A stretch of 64,000 nt of DNA from Achromobacter aegrifaciens (GCF_902859735.1 NZ_CADIJY010000001.1:124001-188000), one strand, 5' to 3'. Numbered from the stretch's first letter, positions 1-9,176 are shown. Notes: a model not told the origin generated them from the sequence alone. Numbers and translations are program-made.

Positions 1-787
1 GTTCGGCCAGCAAGCCATACATAGGCCGTGCGGCAGCGTTGATGGGTTCTTCCTGCACGATTTTGTTCAGGACTTCCCAGAACCGGATGTTGTCTTCCCA
101 TTTCAGCGAAGAGCTGTCCATGGCCATGCGCGTGGTGTCGACTGCGGCCAATGGTTGGCCTGCGACGCCTTGCTCGGACCAGGAGTAGATTTTGACCGAG
201 CGCAAGGCGTCCAGTGCCTTGGGTATGTCCCCGCCCACCGGCATGGAGCGCAGTGCGAGCAGGTTTTTCAGCGTAGGTGAGCGTCCTGCGTGATAGCCTT
301 CGGGGACTTTGCCCTCGTAGCCCGGCGGCAGCACGATGTGCTTGCCGCCCTTGCCTGCGTCGGGTCCCGGCAATCCCAGATCCTGCACCCAGCCCTGGTT
401 GTGGTCATTGACCAGGCCGATGTAGGGGCCGGGCGGCAGCTCGATGACCACGGGGCCCTGGCTCAGGTCGATGACGGCCGAGCCGTAGGGCGTGTCGGAG
501 TTGAGCGTGAAGCCGACCTGTCGGGGGCCGGCTGCGGCGATGCCCCATTGCTTGCCGTCTTCGATACCGACGGCGCGATTGCCGTTCAGTATCCCTTCCA
601 TCGAAACCGTGGGATACCAATAGCGATAGGCAATCAAGGCGCGCTGCAGCGTCTGGTCGGCGCGCACTTGCTGCGAGGTCTGCGGCGTGGGATAGCCGCG
701 TTCGAAACGATAGGGCGCGGCATCTTTGGCATGCGCGGCTCCCGCGCAAACCAATGCCAGTGCGACGGTCAGGGTACGGTTCATCAT
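1..787 (-). CDS. DUF1254/DUF1214 domain protein, partial (C-terminus off window)
   Basis: The reading frame starts at 787 with two adjacent ATG codons (787 and 784) behind a GGAG-like site and runs off the left edge, so only about 262 N-terminal residues are visible. The first 20 or so residues form a signal peptide ending AGAAHA, so the protein is probably exported. The body carries the DUF1254 pattern seen in the neighbouring gene at 855-2378, including matching stretches around PYGSAVIDLSQGPVVIELPPG and the VPEGYHAGRSPT region. It follows that gene by 67 bases on the same strand, so the two are probably co-transcribed paralogues. The biochemical function of DUF1254/DUF1214 proteins is not settled. 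Family assignment is confident; any role is not. Confidence 0.8.
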   Translation of the reverse strand, partial: MMNRTLTVALALVCAGAAHAKDAAPYRFERGYPTPQTSQQVRADQTLQRALIAYRYWYPTVSMEGILNGNRAVGIEDGKQWGIAAAGPRQVGFTLNSDTPYGSAVIDLSQGPVVIELPPGPYIGLVNDHNQGWVQDLGLPGPDAGKGGKHIVLPPGYEGKVPEGYHAGRSPTLKNLLALRSMPVGGDIPKALDALRSVKIYSWSEQGVAGQPLAAVDTTRMAMDSSSLKWEDNIRFWEVLNKIVQEEPINAAARPMYGLLAE

Positions 788-854
788 GGTGCTCCGGTCT
801 CCGGACTTCAGGTTGGGGACGAAAGGGACGGTCGTGGTTCGGGGTGAAAATTCT

Positions 855-2378
855 TTAGCGCGCGGACTCGATATCGTTGAGCTTCCAGGTCTTGTCGAAC
901 CAGGGCTGCATGGGACCGTAGAGTCGGAAAATCACCATCCAGCTCTTGCCGGGAATGGTCTGGATCCAGTTCTGTTCCTTGCCCGCAGGGGGCTTGGGGC
1001 CAAAGTAAAGATCGACCGAACCGTCCGCGTTGGCATGCAGCTGCTTTTCGCTGGACAGGCTGGGGAACGGCTGGTCCGTCTGCAGCATGGAGCGCGTCTG
1101 CGTGTCGTAGACCACCACTGACCAGAAATCCTTGGCGGGCACATTCGGCGGGACACGCAGCACGTACTGGCGGCTTCCGTCCAGCGGTTTGCCCTGCGCG
1201 TCATAGTTGGCCGCGGCGTATTGCGAGCCGATGCCGGGCATGGCGACGGCCATGGCCGGCGTGTCTATGGTCGCGGCATAGAAGAACATGGTGCGGGCGT
1301 CAAAATTGCGCGCGCCGTCGTTCAGCCACTCATAGCTGCCACCCACGAACGGTGTGTTCCAGTGCCGGTCCGGATAGATGCGCGTGGCGGGGTCGCGGTT
1401 GGCGAAGTCGATGGCGCGCGCCGTGGCGTTGCCCACGGCCACCGCGTCGGTCAGGATGGCCTTCATCCGCGCGTCCGGCGAGAACGGCTGGCCCTTGCGC
1501 ATGCCGATCGCTGCATACAGGCCGGTCATGTCGGGGCCATAAGCCCCTGCCGGCTCTTCCTGGATGATCTGATTCACCTCGTCGAAGAAGGCATAGTTGT
1601 TGGCGTGGATGGTGTTCATCACCTTGCCGGAAAGGTTGATGAAGCGCGTCGGCGGTGGCGCGCCCGCTTGGCTGTAGGGATAGACGCGCAGGCCGGCCTT
1701 GACGCCCTGCACGCCGGGCGCCGGATCGCCGTTCTTCATGAAGGCGCGGCCGAACAGCAGGTTGCCGTAGGTGGGGGAATGCTGCACGAAATAGCCTTGG
1801 GTTGGCAGCTGACCCTTGTAGCCCGGCGGCACGAACAGGTACTTGCCGCCGCGGCCCTTGTCGGGTCCGGCGTTGCCCATGTCGGTCACATAGCGGAACC
1901 AGAAGTCGTCGACCACGCCCAGGATGCCGGGCGGGGTTTCCACAACCATGGGGCCGTCCTTCAGGTCCATCCAGTTCCAGAAGTACACGGTTTCGGTATT
2001 GGCCGTGAGGAACAGGGAATGCGAATCCATCAACGTTTCGAAGATGCCGACGGTGCTGCCGGTGGCGCCTGCCTCGCGCAGGCCGGCGCGGATCGAGACC
2101 ATGGACGCGCCGGGGATGCCGTTCAGAAACGCCTCGACCCCGCGCAGGAAATCCAGGTTGTCATAGACCTTGCGGGCGGTTTCCGGAGTAGGCACGCCGT
2201 CGAAGAAATCCAGGCGGCCGATACGGGTGTCGACCTTGGCCGGCGTCAGTATCTGCGGTGGCGTCGGCGTACTCATCTTGTAGGCGCCGGGGCGCTCCGG
2301 CGGTCCGGCGCAGGCGGTCAGCAGGGTTAGGGCGGCCAGGGCCAGGACGGGCGGACATGTGCGGCGGGCAGTACGCAT
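855..2378 (-). CDS. DUF1254/DUF1214 domain lipoprotein
   Basis: This 507-residue protein is chosen to start at the ATG at 2378 because the next residues form a lipoprotein signal: Arg-rich start, hydrophobic core, then the lipobox LTAC at about residues 19-22. The N-terminal half contains the DUF1254 domain and the C-terminal third the DUF1214 domain, ending in the WMVIFRLYGP motif typical of these proteins. It should be anchored in the envelope, facing the periplasm. It lies upstream of a second DUF1254 gene on the same strand. Members of the family occur widely as exported proteins without an assigned reaction; homology to enzymes or binding proteins is not evident from the sequence. Confidence 0.82.
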   Translation of the reverse strand: MRTARRTCPPVLALAALTLLTACAGPPERPGAYKMSTPTPPQILTPAKVDTRIGRLDFFDGVPTPETARKVYDNLDFLRGVEAFLNGIPGASMVSIRAGLREAGATGSTVGIFETLMDSHSLFLTANTETVYFWNWMDLKDGPMVVETPPGILGVVDDFWFRYVTDMGNAGPDKGRGGKYLFVPPGYKGQLPTQGYFVQHSPTYGNLLFGRAFMKNGDPAPGVQGVKAGLRVYPYSQAGAPPPTRFINLSGKVMNTIHANNYAFFDEVNQIIQEEPAGAYGPDMTGLYAAIGMRKGQPFSPDARMKAILTDAVAVGNATARAIDFANRDPATRIYPDRHWNTPFVGGSYEWLNDGARNFDARTMFFYAATIDTPAMAVAMPGIGSQYAAANYDAQGKPLDGSRQYVLRVPPNVPAKDFWSVVVYDTQTRSMLQTDQPFPSLSSEKQLHANADGSVDLYFGPKPPAGKEQNWIQTIPGKSWMVIFRLYGPMQPWFDKTWKLNDIESAR

Positions 2379-2729
2379 ACGGTCTCCACGAACAGGAACG
2401 CGGGAAGCCACTGCCGTCCACAACATAGCGGTGCGACCTCGTTCCTTGCGTTTCAGTACAGTTCAAAAGTGACCAGCACGGGCAAAGCGACGAGCGTCGC
2501 ATGTCGTTTAGTTTCCGATCAAATAGGGACGGCGTCAATATTCTGGATCGGAAGCGCTTGCCACATCGAACCGGAGCAGGAGCCAGGAGCGCGGTTCCGA
2601 AAAACCTGAGCGTCAGTTCGATCCAGGCGAATTGTTCGGCGCTTCCCGAAGTTCTAGACTGAATTCGTACATGCATTGTGTACCGCTGGCTGTCGCATAG
2701 CGGTTTTGCAGCGACGGCGGGAGGTCCTG
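2379..2729. other. Intergenic region between divergent genes
   Basis: This 351-base gap separates the divergent DUF1254 lipoprotein gene and the TerC-type gene, so it should hold promoters for both. An imperfect inverted repeat with arms GTACA and TGTAC lies at 2667-2683, and a strong GGGAGG ribosome site lies just before 2730. I looked for a yybP-ykoY-type leader, which often precedes TerC/Alx-type genes, and did not see its conserved segments. No protein-coding frame or RNA gene is supported. Confidence 0.5.
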
Positions 2730-3713
2730 ATGAATCGGGTCGAGACCTTTGCCACCCTGCCGATGTGGGCGGGGTTCGTAGGCTTTGTGCTGGTCGTGCT
2801 GGCGCTGGATCTCTACGTGCTGGGAGGCCGCCATGCGCACCGCGTGCGGCCCCGCGAAGCGTTGTTCTGGGTGGGCGTATGGATGGCGCTGGCCGCGTTG
2901 TTCGGCGCCCTGATGTGGTGGTATCTGGATGCCACCCTGGGGCGCGACATTGCGCACCGGAAAACGCTGGAGTTCTATACCGGCTACCTGATCGAACTGT
3001 CCCTGTCCGTGGACAACATGTTCGTGTTCTCGCTGATCTTCGGCTATTTCGTGGTGCCGCTGGAATTGCAGCGCCGGGTACTGCTGTACGGCGTGCTGGG
3101 CGCCATCGTGATGCGGGTCGGCATGATCCTGGCGGGCGTCTGGCTGCTGTCGAAATTCGACTGGCTGTTCTATGTGTTCGGCGTGCTGCTGGTGGCGACG
3201 GGAGCGAAGATGCTGGCCCGGGCGGACCATCAGCCTGACATTGCCCGCAATCCGCTGGTGCGCCTGTTGCGCTCGTCGATGCGCATCACCAAGGATTATC
3301 ACGGCGAGTCGTTCTTTGTGCGCATCGGCGGCCTGCGGCATGCCACGCCCATGTTCGTCGTGCTGCTGATGATAGAGGCGAGCGACGTGGTGTTCGCGGT
3401 CGACAGCATTCCCGCCATCTTTGCCGTCACCACCGACCCGTTCCTGGTCTTTACTTCCAACATCTTCGCCATCATGGGCCTGCGGGCGCTGTACTTCCTG
3501 CTGGCCGACATGCGCGAACGTTTCCGCTACCTCAAGCACGGACTTGCCGCGGTGCTCATCATCATCGGCGGCAAGATGCTGGCCGCGCCATGGTTCCATG
3601 TGCCGGTGCAGTGGTCGCTAGGGGCGGTAGGCCTTATCCTGCTGGCATCCGTGGGCGCCAGCCTGATCCTGCCCAGACGGGCCGCGGCCAGGGCTGCGCG
3701 CCATAAGGGATGA
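2730..3713 (+). CDS. TerC/Alx family integral membrane protein
   Basis: A 327-residue polytopic membrane protein of the TerC family. The two family signatures are present: SVDNMFVF at about residues 93-100 and EASDVVFAVDSIPA at about 216-229, where acidic residues within membrane helices are thought to handle divalent cations such as manganese. Roughly eight or nine hydrophobic segments are visible. The start at 2730 is chosen because GGGAGG precedes it by about six bases, whereas the frame upstream lacks a ribosome site. Its length and N-terminal arrangement resemble the Alx branch, which is linked to manganese efflux and alkaline pH in E. coli. It is followed directly by a universal stress protein gene. 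Confidence 0.88.
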   Translation: MNRVETFATLPMWAGFVGFVLVVLALDLYVLGGRHAHRVRPREALFWVGVWMALAALFGALMWWYLDATLGRDIAHRKTLEFYTGYLIELSLSVDNMFVFSLIFGYFVVPLELQRRVLLYGVLGAIVMRVGMILAGVWLLSKFDWLFYVFGVLLVATGAKMLARADHQPDIARNPLVRLLRSSMRITKDYHGESFFVRIGGLRHATPMFVVLLMIEASDVVFAVDSIPAIFAVTTDPFLVFTSNIFAIMGLRALYFLLADMRERFRYLKHGLAAVLIIIGGKMLAAPWFHVPVQWSLGAVGLILLASVGASLILPRRAAARAARHKG

Positions 3714-3736
3714 GTCCCATGAACCGGAGATCTGTC

Positions 3737-4156
3737 ATGAACACGATCATTCTTGCCACCGATGGGTCCAGCCACAGCGATGCCGCGGCGCGCTATCTGG
3801 TTGACGGCCCTTTGCTGAACCGGGATTTCACGGTGCATGTACTGCATTGCGAGCCCGACGTGACGGGTGACGTCAAAGCCTTCATCGGCCAGGCCGACAT
3901 CGACGCCTGGCACCACGAAGAGAGCGACAAGGCAATGAAGTCCGTGGTCGAGATCCTGCGCGCGGGCCAGGTCGGCTTCGAGTGCCACGAGCTTACGGGC
4001 CACACGCCGGACAAGATCGTGGCGCATGCGGTCAAGGTGGGGGCCACGGCCATCGTGATGGGGTCGCACCATCGGGCGCCGTTCCTGGACGCTCTGCTGG
4101 GGTCGGTGTGTTCGCGGGTCATTGCCCACGCGCCTTGTCCGGTGCTGCTGATCTGA
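3737..4156 (+). CDS. Universal stress protein (UspA family)
   Basis: A 139-residue single-domain UspA-fold protein that opens with the usual TIILATDGSSHSD strand and loop. The start at 3737 follows GGAGATCTGTC; an in-frame ATG at 3710 overlaps the terC-like stop but has no better ribosome site. The C-terminal nucleotide loop reads MGSHHRAPFLDALLGSVCSRV, so the second glycine of the G-x2-G-x9-G(S/T) motif is replaced by histidine. This weakens the prediction of ATP binding compared with the second Usp in this window at 56511-56948. It lies 23 bases after the TerC-type gene and is probably co-transcribed with it, suggesting a shared envelope- or metal-stress role, which is inference. Confidence 0.85.
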   Translation: MNTIILATDGSSHSDAAARYLVDGPLLNRDFTVHVLHCEPDVTGDVKAFIGQADIDAWHHEESDKAMKSVVEILRAGQVGFECHELTGHTPDKIVAHAVKVGATAIVMGSHHRAPFLDALLGSVCSRVIAHAPCPVLLI

Positions 4157-4174
4157 ACGTCCGCGGCTGATGCG

Positions 4175-5236
4175 CTAGCAGGTGAGCTTGAGCTGATAGC
4201 TGCCATCGGCGTCGCGGGCCAGGCGAACCCGGTCGAAGCGATAGTTGCGCCCCTTGAACGCATAGGTCGCGTCGGTCTCGTCGTCGTCGCGGCCTTGCCA
4301 GACTATTTTCCGATCCAGCGATTCGGCGTAGTAGTAGAAGATGGCGTTGGTGGATTCGATCAATCCCAGGTCGCCGCGCAGGCCGGTGGAACTGTTGGCT
4401 TCCACGTTCCACCAGCCTTCGGTGCGCCATTCGCCTCCGTCGGGCAGATAGTGCACCGCGAATCTCAAGTCCCGGCCGCAGGCGTTCTCGATCTGGAGGG
4501 ACGCAGGCTTGGCCGGTGCAGGCTTCTTGCTGTCCGGCTTGGCGGCCTGGAGCTGGTCTTGCCGTTCATTCCAGCCCATGCCGTAATAGGCAAGCAGGCC
4601 GCCGATTGCCAATACGGCCGAGACGCCGATGACCACCTGCCGCACGGTCTTTTGCCGCATGTGTTCCGTGTACCGCTGCTCCAGAATCCGGGTCTCGTGC
4701 TGTTGCAGCAGTTGATCGCGGTGTTTTTTCCTGGCCGAGGTCGTCACCGCGGATGCCCCGGCCAGCAGCAGCAGCAGGGTGAGGTAGCGGTATTTCATCA
4801 GCAGGCTGGCCAGCGATGGAACGAGGTTGGCGGCCAGGCCCAACGCCATGGCGCAACCGATGAAGGCCAGCGGCCATATCCAGAAATTGCGTCCCTTGGC
4901 GATTTCGGTGGCGTAATAGTCGCGCAGCGTATCGGTGGATCCGGAGCCCGGCGGCGCTTTCCCGTTCGTCCCGCCACCGTTGCCGCCGGGCGCGCCGGCG
5001 GCGCGTTGCTCGGCGATCCACGCGTCATGCTCTTGGCGGCGTTTCGGATCGGAAAGCACCGCGTAGGCCTCGTTCAGGCGCGCCATGACGCGCTTGGCTT
5101 CCTCGGGATTGTCAGGATTCTTGTCCGGATGCCATTTCTGCGAGAGATAGCGGTATGCGCCGCGGATGACTTCATCGCTGGCATTTTCCGAAACTTGGAG
5201 CGTGTCGTAATGGGTATGTATGCCAGCCATTGCCAT
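4175..5236 (-). CDS. J-domain membrane protein with DUF1036-like C-terminal domain
   Basis: A 353-residue protein with an N-terminal DnaJ-type J domain at about residues 8-72 carrying the essential HPD motif at 36-38. A glycine-rich linker at 83-100 follows, then two membrane helices at about 117-165 and a third at about 199-221. The C-terminal part (about 247-353) resembles DUF1036, with several Trp/Tyr residues and a pair of cysteines (about 253 and 353). The J domain should recruit DnaK in the cytoplasm; with three helices the DUF1036 part would lie outside, which is inference. The start at 5236 (MAMAG) was chosen because the J domain begins there; an ATG at 5230 is also possible. It is divergent from the spermidine-synthase-like gene. 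Confidence 0.8.
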   Translation of the reverse strand: MAMAGIHTHYDTLQVSENASDEVIRGAYRYLSQKWHPDKNPDNPEEAKRVMARLNEAYAVLSDPKRRQEHDAWIAEQRAAGAPGGNGGGTNGKAPPGSGSTDTLRDYYATEIAKGRNFWIWPLAFIGCAMALGLAANLVPSLASLLMKYRYLTLLLLLAGASAVTTSARKKHRDQLLQQHETRILEQRYTEHMRQKTVRQVVIGVSAVLAIGGLLAYYGMGWNERQDQLQAAKPDSKKPAPAKPASLQIENACGRDLRFAVHYLPDGGEWRTEGWWNVEANSSTGLRGDLGLIESTNAIFYYYAESLDRKIVWQGRDDDETDATYAFKGRNYRFDRVRLARDADGSYQLKLTC

Positions 5237-5390
5237 GGGTCCGCGTTCCGAAGCCGGGCGCTCAGCTTCCTGCACGGCGAGCTTACGCTGCAATCATGGA
5301 CGTCGGTATCAGCCAAAGAGACTACATCGCTGGGTGGGTGCGCGGCGCAGTGGTATCTTTTCCCATTTTCCTGCACGCCACTCCGTTTTC

Positions 5391-6170
5391 ATGCCCGACG
5401 ACGCCCAAACCTCCTCAGATTTCCCGCCTGCAGAGCCGCAAGCGGCCGCTCCCCGGCCCTTTATCCAGAACTCGGGCACCCGCCGCACCCTGCATTTCAC
5501 GCAGCAGGAAATCCAGAGCAGCATGTCCACCCTCAACCCCGATGCGCTCGAACTGGAGTACACGCGGATGATGATGGGCTTCGTGCTTTTCAATCCGGCT
5601 CCCGCCCGCATCCTGATGGTGGGGCTGGGCGGCGGCTCGCTGCCCAAGTTCTGCCATCGCTATCTGGCGGACAGCGCTATCGACGTGGTGGAAATCGATC
5701 CGGCAGTCATTGCCCTGCGCGAAGCCTTCATGGTGCCGCGCGACGACGACCGCTTCCGCGTGCTGCAGGCCGACGCGGCCGACCATATGCGCGGCCTGTC
5801 GGACCATGCCGACGTGATCCTGCTGGACGGGTTCGGCATCGGCGGGATTCCGGGCCCGCTGTGCTCGGCGGAGTTCTACGCCGATTGTTTCCGCGCTTTG
5901 CGCGAGGACGGCATCCTGGTGATCAATTTCCACGTCAATCACCCGGACCATCATGACTACATGGACCGGGTGCGGGCCTCGTTCGGTTCGTCCATGTTCG
6001 AGGTGGTGGATGACGACATGACCAACAGCATCGTGTTCGCCTGCAAGGGCGACCTGCTGGACGATCCCGCCGCGGCCGAGCTGCGCCGACCGGCGTCCAT
6101 GCCCAAGGACGCCTGGCGCCAGTTGATGCCGACGATGAAGGTTATCGGCGCGACGCTGGTGCTGAGATAG
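5391..6170 (+). CDS. Spermidine synthase-like methyltransferase-fold protein
   Basis: A 259-residue soluble protein of the spermidine synthase-like (Rossmann methyltransferase-fold) superfamily. The nucleotide-binding loop GLGGGS lies at about residues 78-83, followed by the acidic strand end VVEIDPAVI and a later LLDGFG segment corresponding to the active-site region. The start at 5391 is the first ATG before the conserved region; no strong ribosome site is visible. Genuine spermidine synthases are slightly longer and carry a beta-stranded N-terminal domain that is short here, so the exact substrate is open. It converges on the 445-residue gene at 6186 with only 15 bases between stops. Confidence 0.75.
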   Translation: MPDDAQTSSDFPPAEPQAAAPRPFIQNSGTRRTLHFTQQEIQSSMSTLNPDALELEYTRMMMGFVLFNPAPARILMVGLGGGSLPKFCHRYLADSAIDVVEIDPAVIALREAFMVPRDDDRFRVLQADAADHMRGLSDHADVILLDGFGIGGIPGPLCSAEFYADCFRALREDGILVINFHVNHPDHHDYMDRVRASFGSSMFEVVDDDMTNSIVFACKGDLLDDPAAAELRRPASMPKDAWRQLMPTMKVIGATLVLR

Positions 6171-6185
6171 CGGCCTGGCTTGCCG

Positions 6186-7523
6186 CTAAGGTTTTTCTTC
6201 CAGGATCGCCGACAGCATTTCCCGGGACGCCCCGGACAGGGCGTCGGGCGCCGTGCCGGCCTTGCCGTCCACGTCGAGCTCTAGCGTAGCGAGCAGGGTG
6301 GAGAACGACTGTGCCAGCGATGCGTCGGCTTGCTCGACTGCGGCTTGCGTCGAATCAGAGTCGTGGATCGTGGATGTCGCCAGCAGGACCATGGCTGCTT
6401 CCAGCGGTTGCGCGCTGGCGCTGCTTCTGTCGGCTGCGGCCTTTTGCTTGTCCGCAACGGCGGAAGCGATGTTGCTGTCCTCGCTGGCGGATTTCAGGAT
6501 ACTGCTGGCCTTCCACTTTTCTCTTTCACTCGCATAGGCCGCCAGCAGCGCGAAGCGGTCCCGCTCGATCAGCAGCGGCGAACCCGCGATATCGACCGCC
6601 AGCGATTTAAATGCGGTGCGGGCGGCTGCGGCGTTTTTGCCCGCCAGCGCCGTAGTGATCTCGGTCCATTTGCGATGGAACGGCAAGGCCGCGGCGGCGC
6701 TGAATATGTCCTCTCCCAGCGTGGCGCGTTGCTCGAAGGCCAGCACCAGGTAGTCCACGTCGTTCACGGGTTCCAGGCCGCCGTTCCCATTCTGCCGGTG
6801 CAGCACGCCGTCGACCAGTTGCAAGCCCTGCAGCTTGTCTTGCGAGTCTGCGCCCGCCAGTACGCGATAGCCGCTGCGGCGCAGCGCCATGCCGTCAAAG
6901 ATGCCGAAGCGGATGCTGGCGCCTTCGGTGCCGAAGAGCTTGCTCAGCGGTTTGAGCAGGCCTTCTCCCGCTTTGACGACGGCGCCGCCCACCACGCCGC
7001 CAAACATGCTGACCGTGGTGGAGACAAAATCGAGTACGCCGCGGGTGAGGCTGGTGTCGCTGAAGCGGCACAGTGCGGCGAACATTTCCAGGCCGTCGCT
7101 GTTGTACGGAATGTTGCGGGCGATGTAGACGTTTCGGAAGACTACCCTGCCTGCGCCCGATTGCGGCGCTGCCTCTCCCATCGCCTGCTGGATCGCCTCG
7201 TAGCCGACGACAAAGGGAATTTCGCGTTGCGCGCCCGCTTCGGTGTAGCGCAGGAAGAAGGCGCACAGCGGCAGGAAAGCCGCGATGTAGTTGCTGGCGT
7301 CGGTCAGGCGCATCTCGACCATGCGGACGCTGAAATAGCATTGTCCCGGGACGAAGGCTTCACCATTCAATCCACGCTCGCGCAAGGAAGCGCCGCCAGG
7401 TGGCGGATCGATCTCCGCGTAGTAGTTGCGGCCTGCGGGCACGGTTGGCATCAAGGCGCCTAAGCCGTCCGACGATGTACCCAGGTCACCGATCTTGCGC
7501 AGCATGCCGAATAGGGAAGTCAT
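6186..7523 (-). CDS. Unrecognised 445-residue protein, last gene of the CHAT operon
   Basis: I do not recognise this family. The protein has no signal peptide. A hydrophobic stretch lies at about residues 78-92, and a glycine-rich apolar segment at about 164-198 contains FGGVVGGAVV followed by an amphipathic Lys/Leu part. The last 120 residues are rich in Ala and Ser and look helical, ending in an acidic tail. The start at 7523 has AGGAG nine bases upstream. It lies 24 bases after the CHAT protease gene and is almost certainly translated from the same message. The apolar segment and the position next to a CHAT protease make it a candidate protease substrate or membrane-acting effector; that is inference only. 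Confidence 0.75.
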   Translation of the reverse strand: MTSLFGMLRKIGDLGTSSDGLGALMPTVPAGRNYYAEIDPPPGGASLRERGLNGEAFVPGQCYFSVRMVEMRLTDASNYIAAFLPLCAFFLRYTEAGAQREIPFVVGYEAIQQAMGEAAPQSGAGRVVFRNVYIARNIPYNSDGLEMFAALCRFSDTSLTRGVLDFVSTTVSMFGGVVGGAVVKAGEGLLKPLSKLFGTEGASIRFGIFDGMALRRSGYRVLAGADSQDKLQGLQLVDGVLHRQNGNGGLEPVNDVDYLVLAFEQRATLGEDIFSAAAALPFHRKWTEITTALAGKNAAAARTAFKSLAVDIAGSPLLIERDRFALLAAYASEREKWKASSILKSASEDSNIASAVADKQKAAADRSSASAQPLEAAMVLLATSTIHDSDSTQAAVEQADASLAQSFSTLLATLELDVDGKAGTAPDALSGASREMLSAILEEKP

Positions 7524-7547
7524 GGTGTGTACTCCTGATATCAGATT

Positions 7548-9176
7548 TCAGTCGCGCACTATCGCCAGCGCGGAGGCCCAGGTGGGGGTGCCTCTGGACT
7601 CATCGTGAGAGCCGGCGCAGGCTCTCCGGTAGGCTTCCGCGAATCCTTGGGTATTGGAGAGGTCGAAATAAGCGCGGTAGAAGCGCCTGATGAAACGGGC
7701 GCAGGTCTGCTCCTCGACCTGCCAACGGAAAGCCAGTACGCCCATGGCGCCCGCCCGCATGACCTCCAGCGCGGTGCGCACTGACGCGCCGCTGCATGAG
7801 GACAGCACCAGTAGTTTGCAGTTGCCAGCCTTCATCCAGTTGCCGACCAGGCGTATGGACAACTGTAGGCCCCGGCCGGTCTGGTTACCGGGCAATACCA
7901 GCATGGTGCTGTCGCCCACCGAATGGGAGTGGCCCGAGTAGTGCAGGATGTCGTAACCGCCTCCGGTCACCTTTTCTTCCAGGTAGTCCTGCAGCTGATA
8001 ACCCGTGTACGGGGGCACGTCCTCGACCACGAGGCGGCCGTCCAGTTGCTTGGCCAGGGCTTGCAGGCTTTCGAGTTCCTCGGCGACAGCGGCCAGCGGT
8101 CTCAGGGTGACGCTTGGGGTATCCTCTCCGCCATCCTCCGGCTGGAACGAGATGACGCCGCTGAAGTTCGCGCCAATGAAAAGCAGGCGCAGGGGGCCGG
8201 CCGGCCGGGGCTCCGTCTGTTCGCGGTCACAGGCGGAGTCCATGCCTTCCATGTACAGGCGTCGGGCCATGGGTACGCGCTGGCACAGGTAGCGGCGCTC
8301 GCTGGCCTTAATATTGGGATTGCAGCTAAGTTCGAACGGCAGGCTGAAGAAGGCCGCGCTTTGACGGTCCGACACATTGAAATCGAATCGCAGGTCTGTC
8401 CAAGCCAGCTTTTCTCCGGGCAAGGTGCCCTCATGGTCACGGGCGCGCTGGATCAGCGTGGCGATGGGCGGACCTACCGTGTCAGCCACCATCACGTCAA
8501 AGGCCTGCCTTCCCATGTCGCTTAGTGATTCCAGCCAGTTGGCGACTCTTCGATTGCCGAGATAGGGAGAGAACTGCTCGATGCGCATTAGCAGCGAATC
8601 GATGTCGGATTGCCGCTTATAGGGAATCTCCGGCGACCGGAACTCGTGCGGGCCGGACTGGATCCGGTAGCGGACCGCTTTCTCGGCCACTTCTATGATT
8701 AGGCGGCGGGGGTGCGTGGTAGCTGCCAGGCTGTCCAGCGCCATGGCGAGCGCAGCGCTGCCGTCCCGCGTTTTTCCGAGCTCGTTGCTCCACATAAGTC
8801 TTTCGGGTCGTTCCAGCACGCAGCGCTGCAAGGCCTCGGAAGGATCCTCCGTTACGACCAGCACGGGCACGGGCGCCAGCTCGGCCAGCCAGTCCAACAG
8901 CGCGACGGCCATCGCGCTGCTCTTCTTTCCAGTTTGGGAAGCTCGTTTGGCTTCGATGATGAGCAGACCCGGCAGCGATCCGTGACGTTCGATCTCCTGC
9001 CGCGCATTCTCCAGCTTGCAGACGTGCTGGAGCGGTGCGCCGATGAAGGGCTTGATTCGCGGGTGCTTCTGCTCGTGCCGGTGCAATTGCTGGATACGGG
9101 AAGCCCAGCATTCCTCGTCGCTATCGCCGCCGCCGGCAAGCAGGATCCAGCTGTCGTTCTGTGCAGATTGATCCAT
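7548..9176 (-). CDS. CHAT-domain (caspase-like) protease with receiver-like N-terminus
   Basis: A 542-residue protein whose C-terminal third (about 325-542) is a CHAT domain, the caspase/separase-related cysteine protease fold. The catalytic pair is visible: His416 in LHYSGHSHS and Cys461 in LVLSSCSGAS. The first 155 residues alternate beta strands and helices in the manner of a response-regulator receiver (WILLAGGG, GLLIIEAKR, PVPVLVVTED), but no clear phosphoacceptor Asp pair is seen. A middle region of about 170 residues is unassigned. The start at 9176 follows AAAGGAGACAACG; the frame is open further upstream but would overlap the preceding gene. It follows the PAS/GAF gene by 11 bases, so the two are translationally close and presumably act together. 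Confidence 0.9.
   Translation of the reverse strand: MDQSAQNDSWILLAGGGDSDEECWASRIQQLHRHEQKHPRIKPFIGAPLQHVCKLENARQEIERHGSLPGLLIIEAKRASQTGKKSSAMAVALLDWLAELAPVPVLVVTEDPSEALQRCVLERPERLMWSNELGKTRDGSAALAMALDSLAATTHPRRLIIEVAEKAVRYRIQSGPHEFRSPEIPYKRQSDIDSLLMRIEQFSPYLGNRRVANWLESLSDMGRQAFDVMVADTVGPPIATLIQRARDHEGTLPGEKLAWTDLRFDFNVSDRQSAAFFSLPFELSCNPNIKASERRYLCQRVPMARRLYMEGMDSACDREQTEPRPAGPLRLLFIGANFSGVISFQPEDGGEDTPSVTLRPLAAVAEELESLQALAKQLDGRLVVEDVPPYTGYQLQDYLEEKVTGGGYDILHYSGHSHSVGDSTMLVLPGNQTGRGLQLSIRLVGNWMKAGNCKLLVLSSCSGASVRTALEVMRAGAMGVLAFRWQVEEQTCARFIRRFYRAYFDLSNTQGFAEAYRRACAGSHDESRGTPTWASALAIVRD

Noticed and set aside
2379-2729. Manganese (yybP-ykoY) riboswitch before the TerC-type gene
   Set aside because: The conserved segments of that class could not be found in the leader.
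6186-7523. Idea that the operon-end protein is a bacterial gasdermin
   Set aside because: Length and sequence do not fit known bacterial gasdermins (usually below 300 residues with an N-terminal palmitoylated Cys); only an apolar segment is shared, so I do not claim homology.
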